From Candidatus Kryptobacter tengchongensis (GTDB lineage: Bacteria > Bacteroidota > Ignavibacteria > Kryptoniales > Kryptoniaceae): a stretch of 64,000 bases of DNA. Each line of letters begins with the position of its first letter. The first letter of the stretch is position 1. The notes below the pieces were generated by a model. That model was not told where the DNA came from and did no database searches. It saw only the letters and a program-made list of their open reading frames with translations. This document shows, one piece after another, positions 52,395 through 61,293 of the stretch. Position numbers and translations under genes: made by a program. Location of the stretch: assembly GCA_001485605.1 (NCBI GenBank), contig FAON01000012.1:464057-528056 (forward strand), given 5' to 3'.

Positions 52395-55169
52395 ATGGAT
52401 GAGATCAAAAAAAGATCTGTGGGGGCTTTAGGTGCCCTTGATGAGGAAACTTTATCTGCAGATAAATCTTTGGAAAGGGGTTTGAAGTTTAAAAGATTTT
52501 TTACTAAGCCGAATGTTCATCCGTTTGATGAGATTGTGTGGGAGAAAAGAGATGCGGTGATAACGAATGAGAAAGGTGAAGTTGTCTTTGAGCAAAAAGG
52601 AGTTGAAGTTCCAGCATCATGGTCAATGCTTGCAACGAATATAGTTGTGTCAAAATATTTTCACGGTCAAGTTGGAACTCCCGAAAGGGAGTATAGCGTA
52701 AAGCAATTGATTGAAAGGGTTGCGAGGACGATAACGAATTGGGGAATTAAAGATGGATATTTTGCAGGTAATGAAGATGCGGATGTTTTTTATAACGAGC
52801 TTGTTTACTTGCTTGTGAATCAATATGCCTCTTTTAATTCGCCTGTATGGTTTAATGTTGGAGTTGAAGAAAAGCCACAGGCATCAGCTTGTTTTATAAA
52901 TTCGGTTCAAGATACGATGGAATCAATACTTGAACTTGCGAAAACCGAAGGTATGCTTTTTAAGTATGGATCTGGCACAGGGACGAACTTTTCAACGCTT
53001 CGTTCATCAAAGGAGAAGCTTTCGGGTGGTGGGGTTGCAAGTGGTCCTGTTTCGTTTATGCGGGGTTTTGATGCTTTTGCAGGTGTTATAAAAAGCGGTG
53101 GGAAGACAAGAAGGGCAGCAAAGATGGTTATACTCAATGTTGATCACCCTGACATAATTGATTTCATAAAGTCAAAAGCGGAGGAAGAGAAAAAAGCCCA
53201 TATTTTGATAAAGGCGGGATATGATCCTGGTTTTAATGTCCCTGGTGGAGCGTATGATTCGGTTCAATTTCAAAATGCAAATCATTCTGTTAGGGTAACG
53301 GATGAGTTTATGAAGGCGGTTTTGGAAGATGGGGAGTGGCATACAAGATATGTCACAACAGGTGAGATATGCGATACTTACAAGGCGAGAGATATAATGC
53401 GAATGATAGCCGAGGCAGCGTGGCTATGTGGTGATCCGGGAATGCAGTTTGATACAACAATTAACAGTTGGCATACATGCCCGAATACAGGCAGGATAAA
53501 TGCAAGCAATCCATGTTCCGAGTTTATGTTTCTTGACGATACAGCGTGCAATCTTGCATCTTTGAATTTGATGAAGTTTAGAAAAGAAGATGGAACTTTT
53601 GATGTTAAAGCGTTTTGCCATGCGGTTGATATTATGATAACCGCTCAGGAGATTATAGTTGATAATGCGGGTTATCCGACGAAGGCGATTGAGAGAAACA
53701 GTCATGATTATAGACCACTTGGACTTGGCTATGCAAATCTTGGGGCTTTGCTTATGTCGCTTGGGCTTCCATATGATAGTGAGCCTGCGCGAGCTTATGC
53801 CGCAGTGATAACTGCAATTATGACGGGTGAAGCATATAAACAGTCAGCTTTAATTGCAAAGGAAATGGGACCTTTTAGGGGGTTTGAACTTAATAGGGAA
53901 CCGATGCTCGGTGTGATAAGGAAGCATATGTCTTATATTGATAAAATTGATAAAAACTTTATTCCAAAGGAATTGTATGAAACTGCGAGAAGAGTTTGGG
54001 GCGAAGCCTATGAACTTGGACAAAAGTATGGATATAGAAATTCACAGGTTACAGTTATTGCGCCAACCGGGACAATTGGTTTTATGATGGATTGCGATAC
54101 AACGGGAATTGAACCTGATATCGCTCTTGTTAAGTACAAAAAACTTGTCGGTGGTGGATTTCTTAAGATTGTAAATAATACTGTGCCACTTGCTTTGAAA
54201 AAGCTTGGATATGATGAAAAGCAGATAAAGGAAATAGTTGATTACATTGATAAAAACGATACGATTGAGGGAGCTCCACATTTGAGACCTGAGCATTTAC
54301 CGGTATTTGATTGCGCATTTAAACCGGCGAAGGGACAGAGGTTCATTCATTATATGGGTCATGTTAAGATGATGGCAGCAGTTCAGCCGTTTATATCTGG
54401 GGCGATTTCAAAGACCGTTAATATGCCAAATGATGTAACTGTTGATGATGTTATGCAATTATATATTGATGCATGGAAGATGGGTTTGAAGGCAATAGCA
54501 ATTTACCGAGATGGGAGCAAATGGACGCAACCACTTTCAACAAGTGTTGATGATAAAAAATCCGTTTCAGCTGAGGAGGAAAAGAAAGTTGAATTTAAGC
54601 CCGTGCGCCGTCGTCTCCCGGATGAAAGGAAATCAATCACACATAAATTTAGTGTCGCTGGTCATGAAGGATACATAACTGTTGGGATGTATCCTGATGG
54701 AACACCTGGTGAAATTTTTATAACGATGAGCAAAGAGGGTTCAACATTGAGTGGGTTGATGGACGCGTTTGCAACTGCAATTTCGCTTGCACTTCAATAT
54801 GGAGTTCCATTGAAGGTTCTCGTTGATAAATTTAGTCACATGAGATTTGAACCAAGCGGATTTACAAATAATCCGGATATACCAATTGCAAAGTCAATTA
54901 TTGATTATATTTTCAGATGGCTTGGTAAAAAGTTCTTGACCCCGGATGAGCAACCAAGCAATGTTGATTACACTGATATTTTGAATGGGATTTATTCATC
55001 GCAGGTGGAAAAGGTCGGATTAAGGAGTGAAGCGATTGAAAAGTATGAAAAACAAATTTTTGAATCACAGTCTGATGCTCCTCCCTGTCCAAGCTGTGGA
55101 ACGATAATGCAAAGGGCAGGCTCTTGTTATGTCTGTCCTAATTGTGGCTCAACGAGCGGTTGCTCGTAA
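52395..55169 (+). CDS. nrdJ: Adenosylcobalamin-dependent ribonucleotide reductase (class II)
   Basis: 924 residues. The ten-stranded barrel has SPVWFNVGVEEKPQASACF (first redox Cys), FKYGSGTGTNFSTLRSSKEKLSGGG, ASNPCSEFMFLDDTACNLASL (thiyl-radical NPCSE loop) and APTGTIGFMMDCDTTGIEPD. The last part carries the TSCPD-type domain (MYPDGTPGEIFITMSKEGSTLSG) and a C-terminal cysteine-rich tail (CPSCGTIMQRAGSCYVCPNCG) that is typical of long NrdJ proteins. It makes deoxyribonucleotides independently of oxygen. No NrdA/NrdB or NrdD gene is in the window. A terminator follows the stop. Confidence 0.97.
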   Translation: MDEIKKRSVGALGALDEETLSADKSLERGLKFKRFFTKPNVHPFDEIVWEKRDAVITNEKGEVVFEQKGVEVPASWSMLATNIVVSKYFHGQVGTPEREYSVKQLIERVARTITNWGIKDGYFAGNEDADVFYNELVYLLVNQYASFNSPVWFNVGVEEKPQASACFINSVQDTMESILELAKTEGMLFKYGSGTGTNFSTLRSSKEKLSGGGVASGPVSFMRGFDAFAGVIKSGGKTRRAAKMVILNVDHPDIIDFIKSKAEEEKKAHILIKAGYDPGFNVPGGAYDSVQFQNANHSVRVTDEFMKAVLEDGEWHTRYVTTGEICDTYKARDIMRMIAEAAWLCGDPGMQFDTTINSWHTCPNTGRINASNPCSEFMFLDDTACNLASLNLMKFRKEDGTFDVKAFCHAVDIMITAQEIIVDNAGYPTKAIERNSHDYRPLGLGYANLGALLMSLGLPYDSEPARAYAAVITAIMTGEAYKQSALIAKEMGPFRGFELNREPMLGVIRKHMSYIDKIDKNFIPKELYETARRVWGEAYELGQKYGYRNSQVTVIAPTGTIGFMMDCDTTGIEPDIALVKYKKLVGGGFLKIVNNTVPLALKKLGYDEKQIKEIVDYIDKNDTIEGAPHLRPEHLPVFDCAFKPAKGQRFIHYMGHVKMMAAVQPFISGAISKTVNMPNDVTVDDVMQLYIDAWKMGLKAIAIYRDGSKWTQPLSTSVDDKKSVSAEEEKKVEFKPVRRRLPDERKSITHKFSVAGHEGYITVGMYPDGTPGEIFITMSKEGSTLSGLMDAFATAISLALQYGVPLKVLVDKFSHMRFEPSGFTNNPDIPIAKSIIDYIFRWLGKKFLTPDEQPSNVDYTDILNGIYSSQVEKVGLRSEAIEKYEKQIFESQSDAPPCPSCGTIMQRAGSCYVCPNCGSTSGCS

Positions 55170-55179
55170 AATTGAATTG

Positions 55180-55212
55180 GGCATCCCTTCCTCGGGATGC
55201 CTTTTTTATTTT
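55180..55212 (+). terminator. Rho-independent terminator after nrdJ
   Basis: Eight-base-pair stem GGCATCCC (55180-55187) / GGGATGCC (55194-55201) with loop TTCCTC, then TTTTTTATTTTT. Confidence 0.95.
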
Positions 55213-55240
55213 TAAATAAAAGAGGGGAAAAATCTGAAAA

Positions 55241-56023
55241 ATGAGGAAAATGATAATTGCTGGAAACTGGAAAATGAACAAAGACATTAAAGAGACATTT
55301 GAATTTTTACTTCCTTTAAAAAACAATTTGATCGGTCAAAATTTAAGTGTTGAAGTTGTTGTTTGTCCTCCATTTACATCACTTTTTGTCGCATTTGAGA
55401 TTCTGAAGGAAACGGGTATTAAACTTGGGGCGCAGAACATGTTTTATGAAGTTGAAGGAGCATTTACGGGGGAAATTTCGCCGAAGATGTTGAAATCGGT
55501 AAAATGTGAATATGTTATCCTTGGACATTCGGAGCGAAGAAGATACTTTGGTGAGACCGATGAATTCGTCAATCGGAAAGTTAAAAGGGCAATTGAATTT
55601 GACTTAAAACCCATAGTTTGTGTTGGTGAGACGCTTGAAGAAAGAGAAAGAGGCGACACATTTAAAGTCCTTGAAAAGCAAGTAAGGGGTGTTCTTGATG
55701 GTTTAACTTATGATGAGATGAGTAAAGTTGTAATTGCGTATGAACCTGTTTGGGCGATTGGAACAGGTAGGAACGCTACGCCCGAGCAGGCGCAGGAGGC
55801 ACAAAAATTTATAAGGGAACTTGTTGCTGGTTTATTTAATAGGGATGTGGCACTGAATTTAACAATTCAATATGGTGGAAGCGTTACACCTGAAAATGCT
55901 TATTCACTTCTTTCACAACCAGATGTTGATGGGGCTCTTGTTGGAGGCGCAAGTTTAAAAGTTGATTCATTCTTGAAAATTATAAAGGCAGGGGAAACTG
56001 CTTTAATTGAAAAGAGAAATTAA
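55241..56023 (+). CDS. tpiA: Triose-phosphate isomerase
   Basis: 260 residues. NWKMN at 9-13 holds the catalytic lysine, ILGHSERRRYFGE near 93 the electrophilic His, and VIAYEPVWAIGTGRNA near 165 the catalytic Glu and mobile loop. IQYGGSVTPENA and DGALVGGASLK complete the phosphate site. It interconverts glyceraldehyde-3-phosphate and dihydroxyacetone phosphate. Its 3' end meets the convergent uspA gene with only four bases between the stops. Confidence 0.97.
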   Translation: MRKMIIAGNWKMNKDIKETFEFLLPLKNNLIGQNLSVEVVVCPPFTSLFVAFEILKETGIKLGAQNMFYEVEGAFTGEISPKMLKSVKCEYVILGHSERRRYFGETDEFVNRKVKRAIEFDLKPIVCVGETLEERERGDTFKVLEKQVRGVLDGLTYDEMSKVVIAYEPVWAIGTGRNATPEQAQEAQKFIRELVAGLFNRDVALNLTIQYGGSVTPENAYSLLSQPDVDGALVGGASLKVDSFLKIIKAGETALIEKRN

Positions 56024-56027
56024 AATT

Positions 56028-56477
56028 TTATTTCTTGATAGATGGTCTTATTATCAAAACAGGACAAGTTGCTTTCCTTATAACCTTTTCTGCTGTGCTA
56101 CCGAATAAAAGGTGTTCAACCCCGGTGTGTCCGTGTGAACCTATGACGATAAGGTCAATGTTTTCGTTCTTTGAAAATTCAATTATCTCAACATATGGTT
56201 TACCAAGTTTTACAACGCCACGGACATTGTATTCATTTTTTAGACTATTTACAAGTTCATTAATTTTTTCTTCAGATTTTTGAAGGAGTTCGCTCTCAAT
56301 TGATGGGATATTGATTTGACCCATTGTTAAATCGGTGATGAAGACAACAGGCTCAACGACATTTAAAAGTATAAGTTCGGCGTTAAATTTCCCTGCAAAA
56401 AATTTAGCATACTCAAGGGCGTGAAGTGAGTGTTCTGAAAAATCAATTGGGATTAAAATTTTTTTGATTTCGTTCAT
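56028..56477 (-). CDS. Universal stress protein (UspA family)
   Basis: 149 residues from ATG 56477 (an upstream in-frame TTG at 56513 would overlap the preceding gene). The family pattern is complete: KKILIPIDFSEHSLHALEYA at the start, the ILLNVVEP strand, and IVIGSHGHTGVEHLLFGSTAEKVIRKATCPVLII at the C-terminus, which includes the GxxG(9)GS ATP-binding motif. Usp proteins bind ATP and help cells survive stress. It follows the cNMP-binding protein gene by ten bases in the same direction, so the two are a likely operon. Confidence 0.93.
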   Translation of the reverse strand: MNEIKKILIPIDFSEHSLHALEYAKFFAGKFNAELILLNVVEPVVFITDLTMGQINIPSIESELLQKSEEKINELVNSLKNEYNVRGVVKLGKPYVEIIEFSKNENIDLIVIGSHGHTGVEHLLFGSTAEKVIRKATCPVLIIRPSIKK

Positions 56478-56487
56478 TTTTGCTTTT

Positions 56488-57042
56488 TTACCTTTGGATA
56501 TTTTTTTCTTCAATAGTTGATCTCAATGTTTCAAGTTCGGCTTTTAATTGTGCTACTTCTTGATTTGTTCTTCTCAATCTTTCGGCGATTATTTCTGCGA
56601 GTTTCAAGACAATTTTGATTCCAAGTTTAGGGTGTCTTTCAATTATTTCAAAAAGGTCAGGTCTAAAAAAGCCAATTATATAGCAATCCGTTCGGCAAAT
56701 CGCAGAAGCTGAGCGTGGTGATTCATCTATAAGAGCGATTTCACCAAAGAAATCGCCATCTTTTAAAATGGCAAGATCTTTTTTATTTCCATCAGGATCA
56801 GTGTATTGAATTAAAACTTCCCCCTCTTGAATTATATACATCCCAAGCCCAGGGTCTCCTTGATAGAAGATATATTCTCCCCTTTTGTATTCTCTTTTGT
56901 GGACGATTGAAGCAAGGAGTGATATTTCTTTTGGTTCAAGATGCGAAAAGGCAGGGACTTCTTTGAGTATATTTTCAACAGCCTCGTCTCTTTTCTTTTT
57001 TCCTTTAAATATGTTCGCCCAGAAAGTGTCTTTAGCTGTCAT
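56488..57042 (-). CDS. Cyclic nucleotide-binding domain protein
   Basis: 184 residues from ATG 57042 (TTG six bases earlier also in frame). The cNMP-binding beta-roll is seen from about 35 to 140: YKRGEYIFYQGDPGLGMYIIQEGEV, then the phosphate-binding cassette DGDFFGEIALIDESPRSASAICRT. Glu and Arg of the cassette (FGEIAL and PRSA) are kept, so cAMP or cGMP binding is plausible. There is no helix-turn-helix; the C-terminus is a coiled coil (LRRTNQEVAQLKAELETLRSTIEE). It is therefore a signalling adaptor rather than a Crp-type transcription factor. A CYTH protein at 28.4 kb could be a cyclase, but this link is speculative. Confidence 0.88.
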   Translation of the reverse strand: MTAKDTFWANIFKGKKKRDEAVENILKEVPAFSHLEPKEISLLASIVHKREYKRGEYIFYQGDPGLGMYIIQEGEVLIQYTDPDGNKKDLAILKDGDFFGEIALIDESPRSASAICRTDCYIIGFFRPDLFEIIERHPKLGIKIVLKLAEIIAERLRRTNQEVAQLKAELETLRSTIEEKNIQR

Positions 57043-57099
57043 TTTCAATTGAGATTAATTTTTTTCAAAATAAAAAATTGAGCCGAAAAAAGCAATAGT

Positions 57100-57127
57100 T
57101 TGTAAATTCAAAAATTTTTGTTATCTT
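57100..57127 (+). promoter_or_regulatory. Possible prfB promoter
   Basis: TTGTAA (57100-57105), 16 bases, TATCTT (57122-57127), 25 bp upstream of the start. It lies in the 110-bp divergent gap with the cNMP-binding gene. Confidence 0.35.
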
Positions 57128-57152
57128 TAAATCCAAAACAAAAAGGGAGTGA

Positions 57153-58272
57153 ATGAAGATGTTTGAGAATTTCAAGACCAAAATTGATGAGCTTGCTGAA
57201 AGGTTTGAAACTTTAAGGAGGTTTCTTTGACATAGAAGGGAAGCGTAAGCAGTTAGCTGAACTTGAGGGGAAAACCACAAGTCCTGATTTTTGGAACGAT
57301 CTTCCAAAGGCGCAGAAAATTATGCAGGAGATAAGCAGAATTAAAGAATGGCTAAGTGAATGGGAAATTGCTCAAAGAATGCTTGAGGATTCAAGGGTTC
57401 TTGTTGAGCTTGCCGAGGAATCTCAGGATATTACATTTACAGGTGAATTACAAAGGGAGATAAAGAAGCTTGAGAAGAAAATTGATGAGCTTGAGCTGAA
57501 AAATCTTTTAAATGGTGAGGATGATCCAAAGAGTGCAATTTTGACGATTCATTCCGGTGCAGGTGGCACTGAAGCGCAGGACTGGGCTGAGATGCTTTTA
57601 AGGATGTATCTGAGGTGGGCGGAAAGGAATGGGTATAACGCAACTGTGGTTGATATACTTGAAGGGGATGGTGCAGGGATAAAAAGTGCTGTTGTTGAAA
57701 TTGAAGGTCCATATGCTTACGGCTATCTTAAAGCAGAAAGCGGTGTTCATCGGCTTGTTAGAATCTCTCCATTTGATGCGAACAAGAGAAGGCATACATC
57801 ATTTGCTTCTGTTTTTGTATATCCAGAGATTGACGAGAACGATGTGAAGATAGAGATAAATCCAGATGACCTGAAAATTGAAACATTTAGAGCTGGTGGT
57901 CACGGTGGTCAAAATGTTAATAAAGTTGAAACTGCGGTTAGAATCACACATATACCAACTGGAATTGTTGTGCAATGTCAGAGTGAGCGTTCTCAATACC
58001 AAAATAAGGTGAGGGCTTTACGTTTGCTTCAATCAAGATTATATCAACTGCAAAAGGAGAAAGAAAGAGAAAAACTTGATGAGTTTGAAAAGCAAAAGAA
58101 AAAGATAGAATGGGGAAATCAAATTCGTTCCTATATTTTTCACCCGTATAATCTTGTTAAGGATCATAGAACTGGCTATGAGACATCAAATGTTCAAGCA
58201 GTTATGGACGGGGAGATAGATGAGTTCATAAAAGCGTATCTTTTAAACTCTGTCAGAGCAAGTTCCAACTAA
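57153..58272 (+). CDS. prfB: Peptide chain release factor 2, with programmed +1 frameshift
   Basis: Joined product of 372 residues. ATG 57153 follows GGGAG. The first 25 codons end ...LRRFL then TGA at 57228-57230. Reading continues in the +1 frame from GAC at 57229 ([15 protein letters not shown]) to 58272. The shift site is AGG-AGG-TTT-CTT-TGA-C: an internal ribosome-site-like AAGGAGG placed three bases before CTT, with the same geometry as in E. coli. RF2 features follow: the stop-codon reading SPF motif ([12 protein letters not shown]) and the catalytic GGQ ([13 protein letters not shown]). RF2 reads UAA and UGA, so low RF2 favours the shift and the protein controls its own level. Confidence 0.96.
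57215..57231 (+). promoter_or_regulatory. RF2 programmed frameshift site
   Basis: AAGGAGG (57215-57221), TTT, slippery CTT (57225-57227), in-frame TGA with following C (57228-57231). Peptidyl-tRNA slips from CUU to UUU when RF2 is limiting. Confidence 0.95.
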
Positions 58273-58290
58273 ATTTTCCCGCATGTGCTT

Positions 58291-59172
58291 ATGCTTTCAA
58301 GTATGACTGGTTTTGGAAAAGCTGAGGTTAAGCAAAATGGGATTTTTGTTTCGGTTGAGATGAAAAGTTTAAATTCTCGTTTTCTTGAGGTGATCACAAA
58401 GCTCCCGAAAATTCTCCAGCCAAAGGAGTTTGAAATACGGGAGTTGATACGCCAGAAAGTTTCAAGAGGGAAGATCACGGTTTCAATTGATATTGAGATT
58501 GACCCAATATATTTGATGCCTTTTAAAATTAATTTTGATTTCGTATCCCATGTTGTGAAGTTGCTCAAGGAAATAAAAAAGAAGACAAAAGTTAAAGGTG
58601 AGATAAAACTTGAACATTTGTTGATGTTTCGCGAGATATTTGAATCAAATTCTATGGATAATATCTCGGATGAGCATTGGGAGGTTGTAAAAAAAGCAAT
58701 TGATGAAGCGCTGGATAAACTCGTCTTGGCAAGGAGAAAAGAAGGGATTGAAATTTCAAGAGATATTGAAAACAGAATCAATTTAATCTCGGATAATCTT
58801 GAGAAAATTTTGACGCTTTCTGAGGGAAGTTTGAAATCAAAGCAAAGTATATTGAAGCAGAGGATTGAGGAAGTTTTCAAAGATGTTGAATTTGATAAAA
58901 GTCGTCTTGAGGCGGAGCTTGTCTGGCTTGCGAATAAAATTGATGTGACGGAGGAGTGTGTTAGATTGAAAAGTCATATAAAATTTTTCATTGAGACATT
59001 AAAAGGTGATGATGTTGCAGTTGGGCGGAGATTAAATTTTTTGCTTCAGGAGATGCTCCGTGAGGCTACAACGATAGGTGCTAAAATTGAAGATGCTCAA
59101 ATAACCTATCTTGTTGTTGCTATCAAGGAAGAGATCGAAAAAATCAGAGAGCAATTACAAAATGTTGAATAA
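58291..59172 (+). CDS. yicC: YicC family endoribonuclease-like protein
   Basis: About 293 residues from ATG 58291 (a GTG six bases upstream is also possible). The family opens with SSMTGFGKAEV, followed by EMKSLNSRFLEVITKLPKIL and the conserved C-terminal block NRIN...DVTEECVRLKSHIKFF, GRRLNFLLQEMLREATTIGAKI. YicC proteins have been reported as metal-dependent RNases. The order yicC-gmk-rpoZ is a widespread conserved cluster, which supports the call. Confidence 0.92.
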   Translation: MLSSMTGFGKAEVKQNGIFVSVEMKSLNSRFLEVITKLPKILQPKEFEIRELIRQKVSRGKITVSIDIEIDPIYLMPFKINFDFVSHVVKLLKEIKKKTKVKGEIKLEHLLMFREIFESNSMDNISDEHWEVVKKAIDEALDKLVLARRKEGIEISRDIENRINLISDNLEKILTLSEGSLKSKQSILKQRIEEVFKDVEFDKSRLEAELVWLANKIDVTEECVRLKSHIKFFIETLKGDDVAVGRRLNFLLQEMLREATTIGAKIEDAQITYLVVAIKEEIEKIREQLQNVE

Positions 59173-59190
59173 AATTTAAACTTTGGTGAA

Positions 59191-59784
59191 ATGGTGAGAG
59201 GAAGATTAATAGTTGTTTCAGCTCCAAGTGGTTCGGGAAAGACAACGATTGCCAAGAAGATAATTGAAAAATTTCCGTTTGTAAAGTTTTCAGTTTCAGC
59301 AACTACAAGACCAAAAAGAGATGGTGAAGTTGATGGGAGAGATTATTTTTTCGTTACGAGGGAGGAATTTGAGAAAAAGATTCAGAATGGAGAACTGCTT
59401 GAATGGGAGGAGATTTACGGGAATTATTATGGGACATTGAAAAGCGTGGTTGAAGACGCATTAAAAAACGGTGATGTTTTACTTTTTGATGTTGATGTGA
59501 ACGGCGCAATTTCCATAAAGAGAAAATTCCCTGATGATTCTGTTTTAATTTTCATTAAACCACCAAATATGGAAACTCTAAAGGAGAGGTTGAGGCGAAG
59601 GAGGACGGAATCGGAAGAGCAGTTAAAAAAACGGCTTGAGCGAGTCCCGATGGAACTTGAAAAAGCGATATATTTTGATTATATTTTTGTCAATGATAAA
59701 CTTGAGGATACGGTTAAATCCGTTGAAAGAGCGATTTTCAATGAAATTGAAAAATGGAAAGCAATTCAAAAGCATGAATATTAA
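59191..59784 (+). CDS. gmk: Guanylate kinase
   Basis: 197 residues. P-loop SAPSGSGKTTIAKKI at 10-24, GMP-binding SATTRPKRDGEVDGRDYFFV and LLEWEEIYGNYYGT, LFDVDVNGAISIK as Walker B, and lid RLRRRRTESEEQLKKRL. It converts GMP to GDP with ATP. It sits between yicC and rpoZ with gaps of under 30 bp. Confidence 0.97.
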   Translation: MVRGRLIVVSAPSGSGKTTIAKKIIEKFPFVKFSVSATTRPKRDGEVDGRDYFFVTREEFEKKIQNGELLEWEEIYGNYYGTLKSVVEDALKNGDVLLFDVDVNGAISIKRKFPDDSVLIFIKPPNMETLKERLRRRRTESEEQLKKRLERVPMELEKAIYFDYIFVNDKLEDTVKSVERAIFNEIEKWKAIQKHEY

Positions 59785-59810
59785 AAACAAAAAGCAAGAT
59801 AAACTTTAAA

Positions 59811-60170
59811 ATGGGGATTAAACCACTTGATTTAAAGAAGATTCAGGAGATTGCTGGAAACACTTATGAGGCAATCGTTATAATGGCGAAGAGAGCAAGG
59901 CAGATAAATGATGAGAGAAAAATTATGTTCAACAAACGGCTTGAGGAGATGAGAGCACTTAAAGCACAACAGCAGGCAAGTTCAGAAGAGGAGACCCCTA
60001 AAATTGTTGATGACGAGCGAGTTTTGAAAGCGCCACCAGAGCAGGTTAAAATCGCTGAGGAATTTGATAGATTGCCGAAGCCAACGGATGTTGCGATAGA
60101 AGAATATCTTGAGGGGAAACTTACTTGGAACTATGAGAAGCAGAAACAAACAAAAATAAAACAAGAGTAG
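59811..60170 (+). CDS. rpoZ: RNA polymerase omega subunit
   Basis: 119 residues. The omega core is present at the N-terminus: TYEAIVIMAKRARQINDE, where the AxRARQI helix contacts the beta-prime subunit. The C-terminal half is acidic and low-complexity (QQASSEEETPKIVDDE; WNYEKQKQTK), longer than in E. coli but common in this branch of bacteria. Its position after gmk is the standard one. Confidence 0.88.
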   Translation: MGIKPLDLKKIQEIAGNTYEAIVIMAKRARQINDERKIMFNKRLEEMRALKAQQQASSEEETPKIVDDERVLKAPPEQVKIAEEFDRLPKPTDVAIEEYLEGKLTWNYEKQKQTKIKQE

Positions 60171-60210
60171 TATTATTGGAACTACGAGAAGAGACGATAG
60201 ATTTTAGGCG

Positions 60211-61260
60211 ATGTTCAAAGTTGAAAGGCTAAACTCAGGGAAACCGATACTTGAAAAAGTTGAAGGTAACCCGTGGGAAAGTAGGGTTGTTTTCAACCCA
60301 GCCTGTGTTCTTATTGAGGATAAAGAGGAAATCGGCAGAATAATTGAGTCAATAAAGCCAGATAAAGAGACTTTAAGCGAGCTTCAAAAATATAATTCCC
60401 TTTGTTTTCTAATTTACAGGGCTCAAGGGAAGGCGTCGGTTGAATATGATTACAGGCGTTCTTCCCTTGGGCTTGCTATTTTTACACCTGATTTAAAACT
60501 TATCAAAAGATTTCCCCATCCGATTCTTAGACCAGAAGAAGAATTTGAAAACCTTGGGGTTGAAGATCCAAGAGTCATAAAAGTTGGAGATAGATACTTC
60601 ATGTTTTATACTGGTTATCAAAGCGGGAAGGAGAAAAACAAAATCAATATATGCGTAGCGGAGACGAAGGACTTTTTGCATTGGGTAAAGCACGGGGTTT
60701 TGAGGGGTGAGCTTAACAAAGTTGACAATAAAAACGCTGTTCTTTTCCCGGAAAAGATAAATGGGAAATTTGTTTTGCTTCATCGCCCTATGGAAGGTGA
60801 AAATGCAATGGTGATTCATTATGCCACGGCTGATGATCTACTTGGTGAATGGAGGGATGAAGGGGTTTTGATTGATGTGATTTTAAATCAAGAATTTGAA
60901 AGAACATGGAATGGCGCGGGCGCCCCACCATTAAAGATTGAATCGGGGAAATATCTCTTGATTTATCACATTGGAAATCTGGGAAGAAACGGTGAGAGAG
61001 AGTATGACCTCGGGTTGGCAATTGTAGAAGAGGACGAGAAAAATTATGTAAAGTTTGTGAAAAGATTTGAACCATTTATGCGTCCTGAGACAAAATTTGA
61101 AAAAACTGGCGACATAGAACTTGGAGTGAACAATGTGTTGTTTATATGCGGGGCGTATTTCTATGATAGGTATCTTTATTTTCCTTATGCTGGGGCTGAT
61201 AGTGTAATTCTTGGTGGAAGAGTTTTGAAGGATGAAATTTTGAGATGGGCGTTGTCATAG
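60211..61260 (+). CDS. GH130 family glycoside phosphorylase/hydrolase
   Basis: 349 residues. Five-bladed propeller sequence of GH130: NPACVLIEDKEE at blade one, LCFLIYRAQG, SSLGLAIFTPDL, the catalytic Asp in NLGVEDPRVIKVGDRYFMFYTGY, KNAVLFPEKINGKFVLLHRP, and NGAGAPPLKIESGKYLLIYHIG. GH130 enzymes cleave beta-mannosides by phosphorolysis (mannosyl-glucose, mannooligosaccharides) or hydrolysis; the substrate is not determined by these motifs. It stands between rpoZ and pta on the plus strand. Confidence 0.9.
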   Translation: MFKVERLNSGKPILEKVEGNPWESRVVFNPACVLIEDKEEIGRIIESIKPDKETLSELQKYNSLCFLIYRAQGKASVEYDYRRSSLGLAIFTPDLKLIKRFPHPILRPEEEFENLGVEDPRVIKVGDRYFMFYTGYQSGKEKNKINICVAETKDFLHWVKHGVLRGELNKVDNKNAVLFPEKINGKFVLLHRPMEGENAMVIHYATADDLLGEWRDEGVLIDVILNQEFERTWNGAGAPPLKIESGKYLLIYHIGNLGRNGEREYDLGLAIVEEDEKNYVKFVKRFEPFMRPETKFEKTGDIELGVNNVLFICGAYFYDRYLYFPYAGADSVILGGRVLKDEILRWALS

Positions 61261-61293
61261 ATTTTTTTTAAAACAAAATTAAGTGAAAGTAAA

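Noticed and set aside
57065..57307. Minus-strand 80-aa frame at the prfB start
   Set aside because: It is opposite the prfB frameshift region and its promoter, and has no ribosome site.
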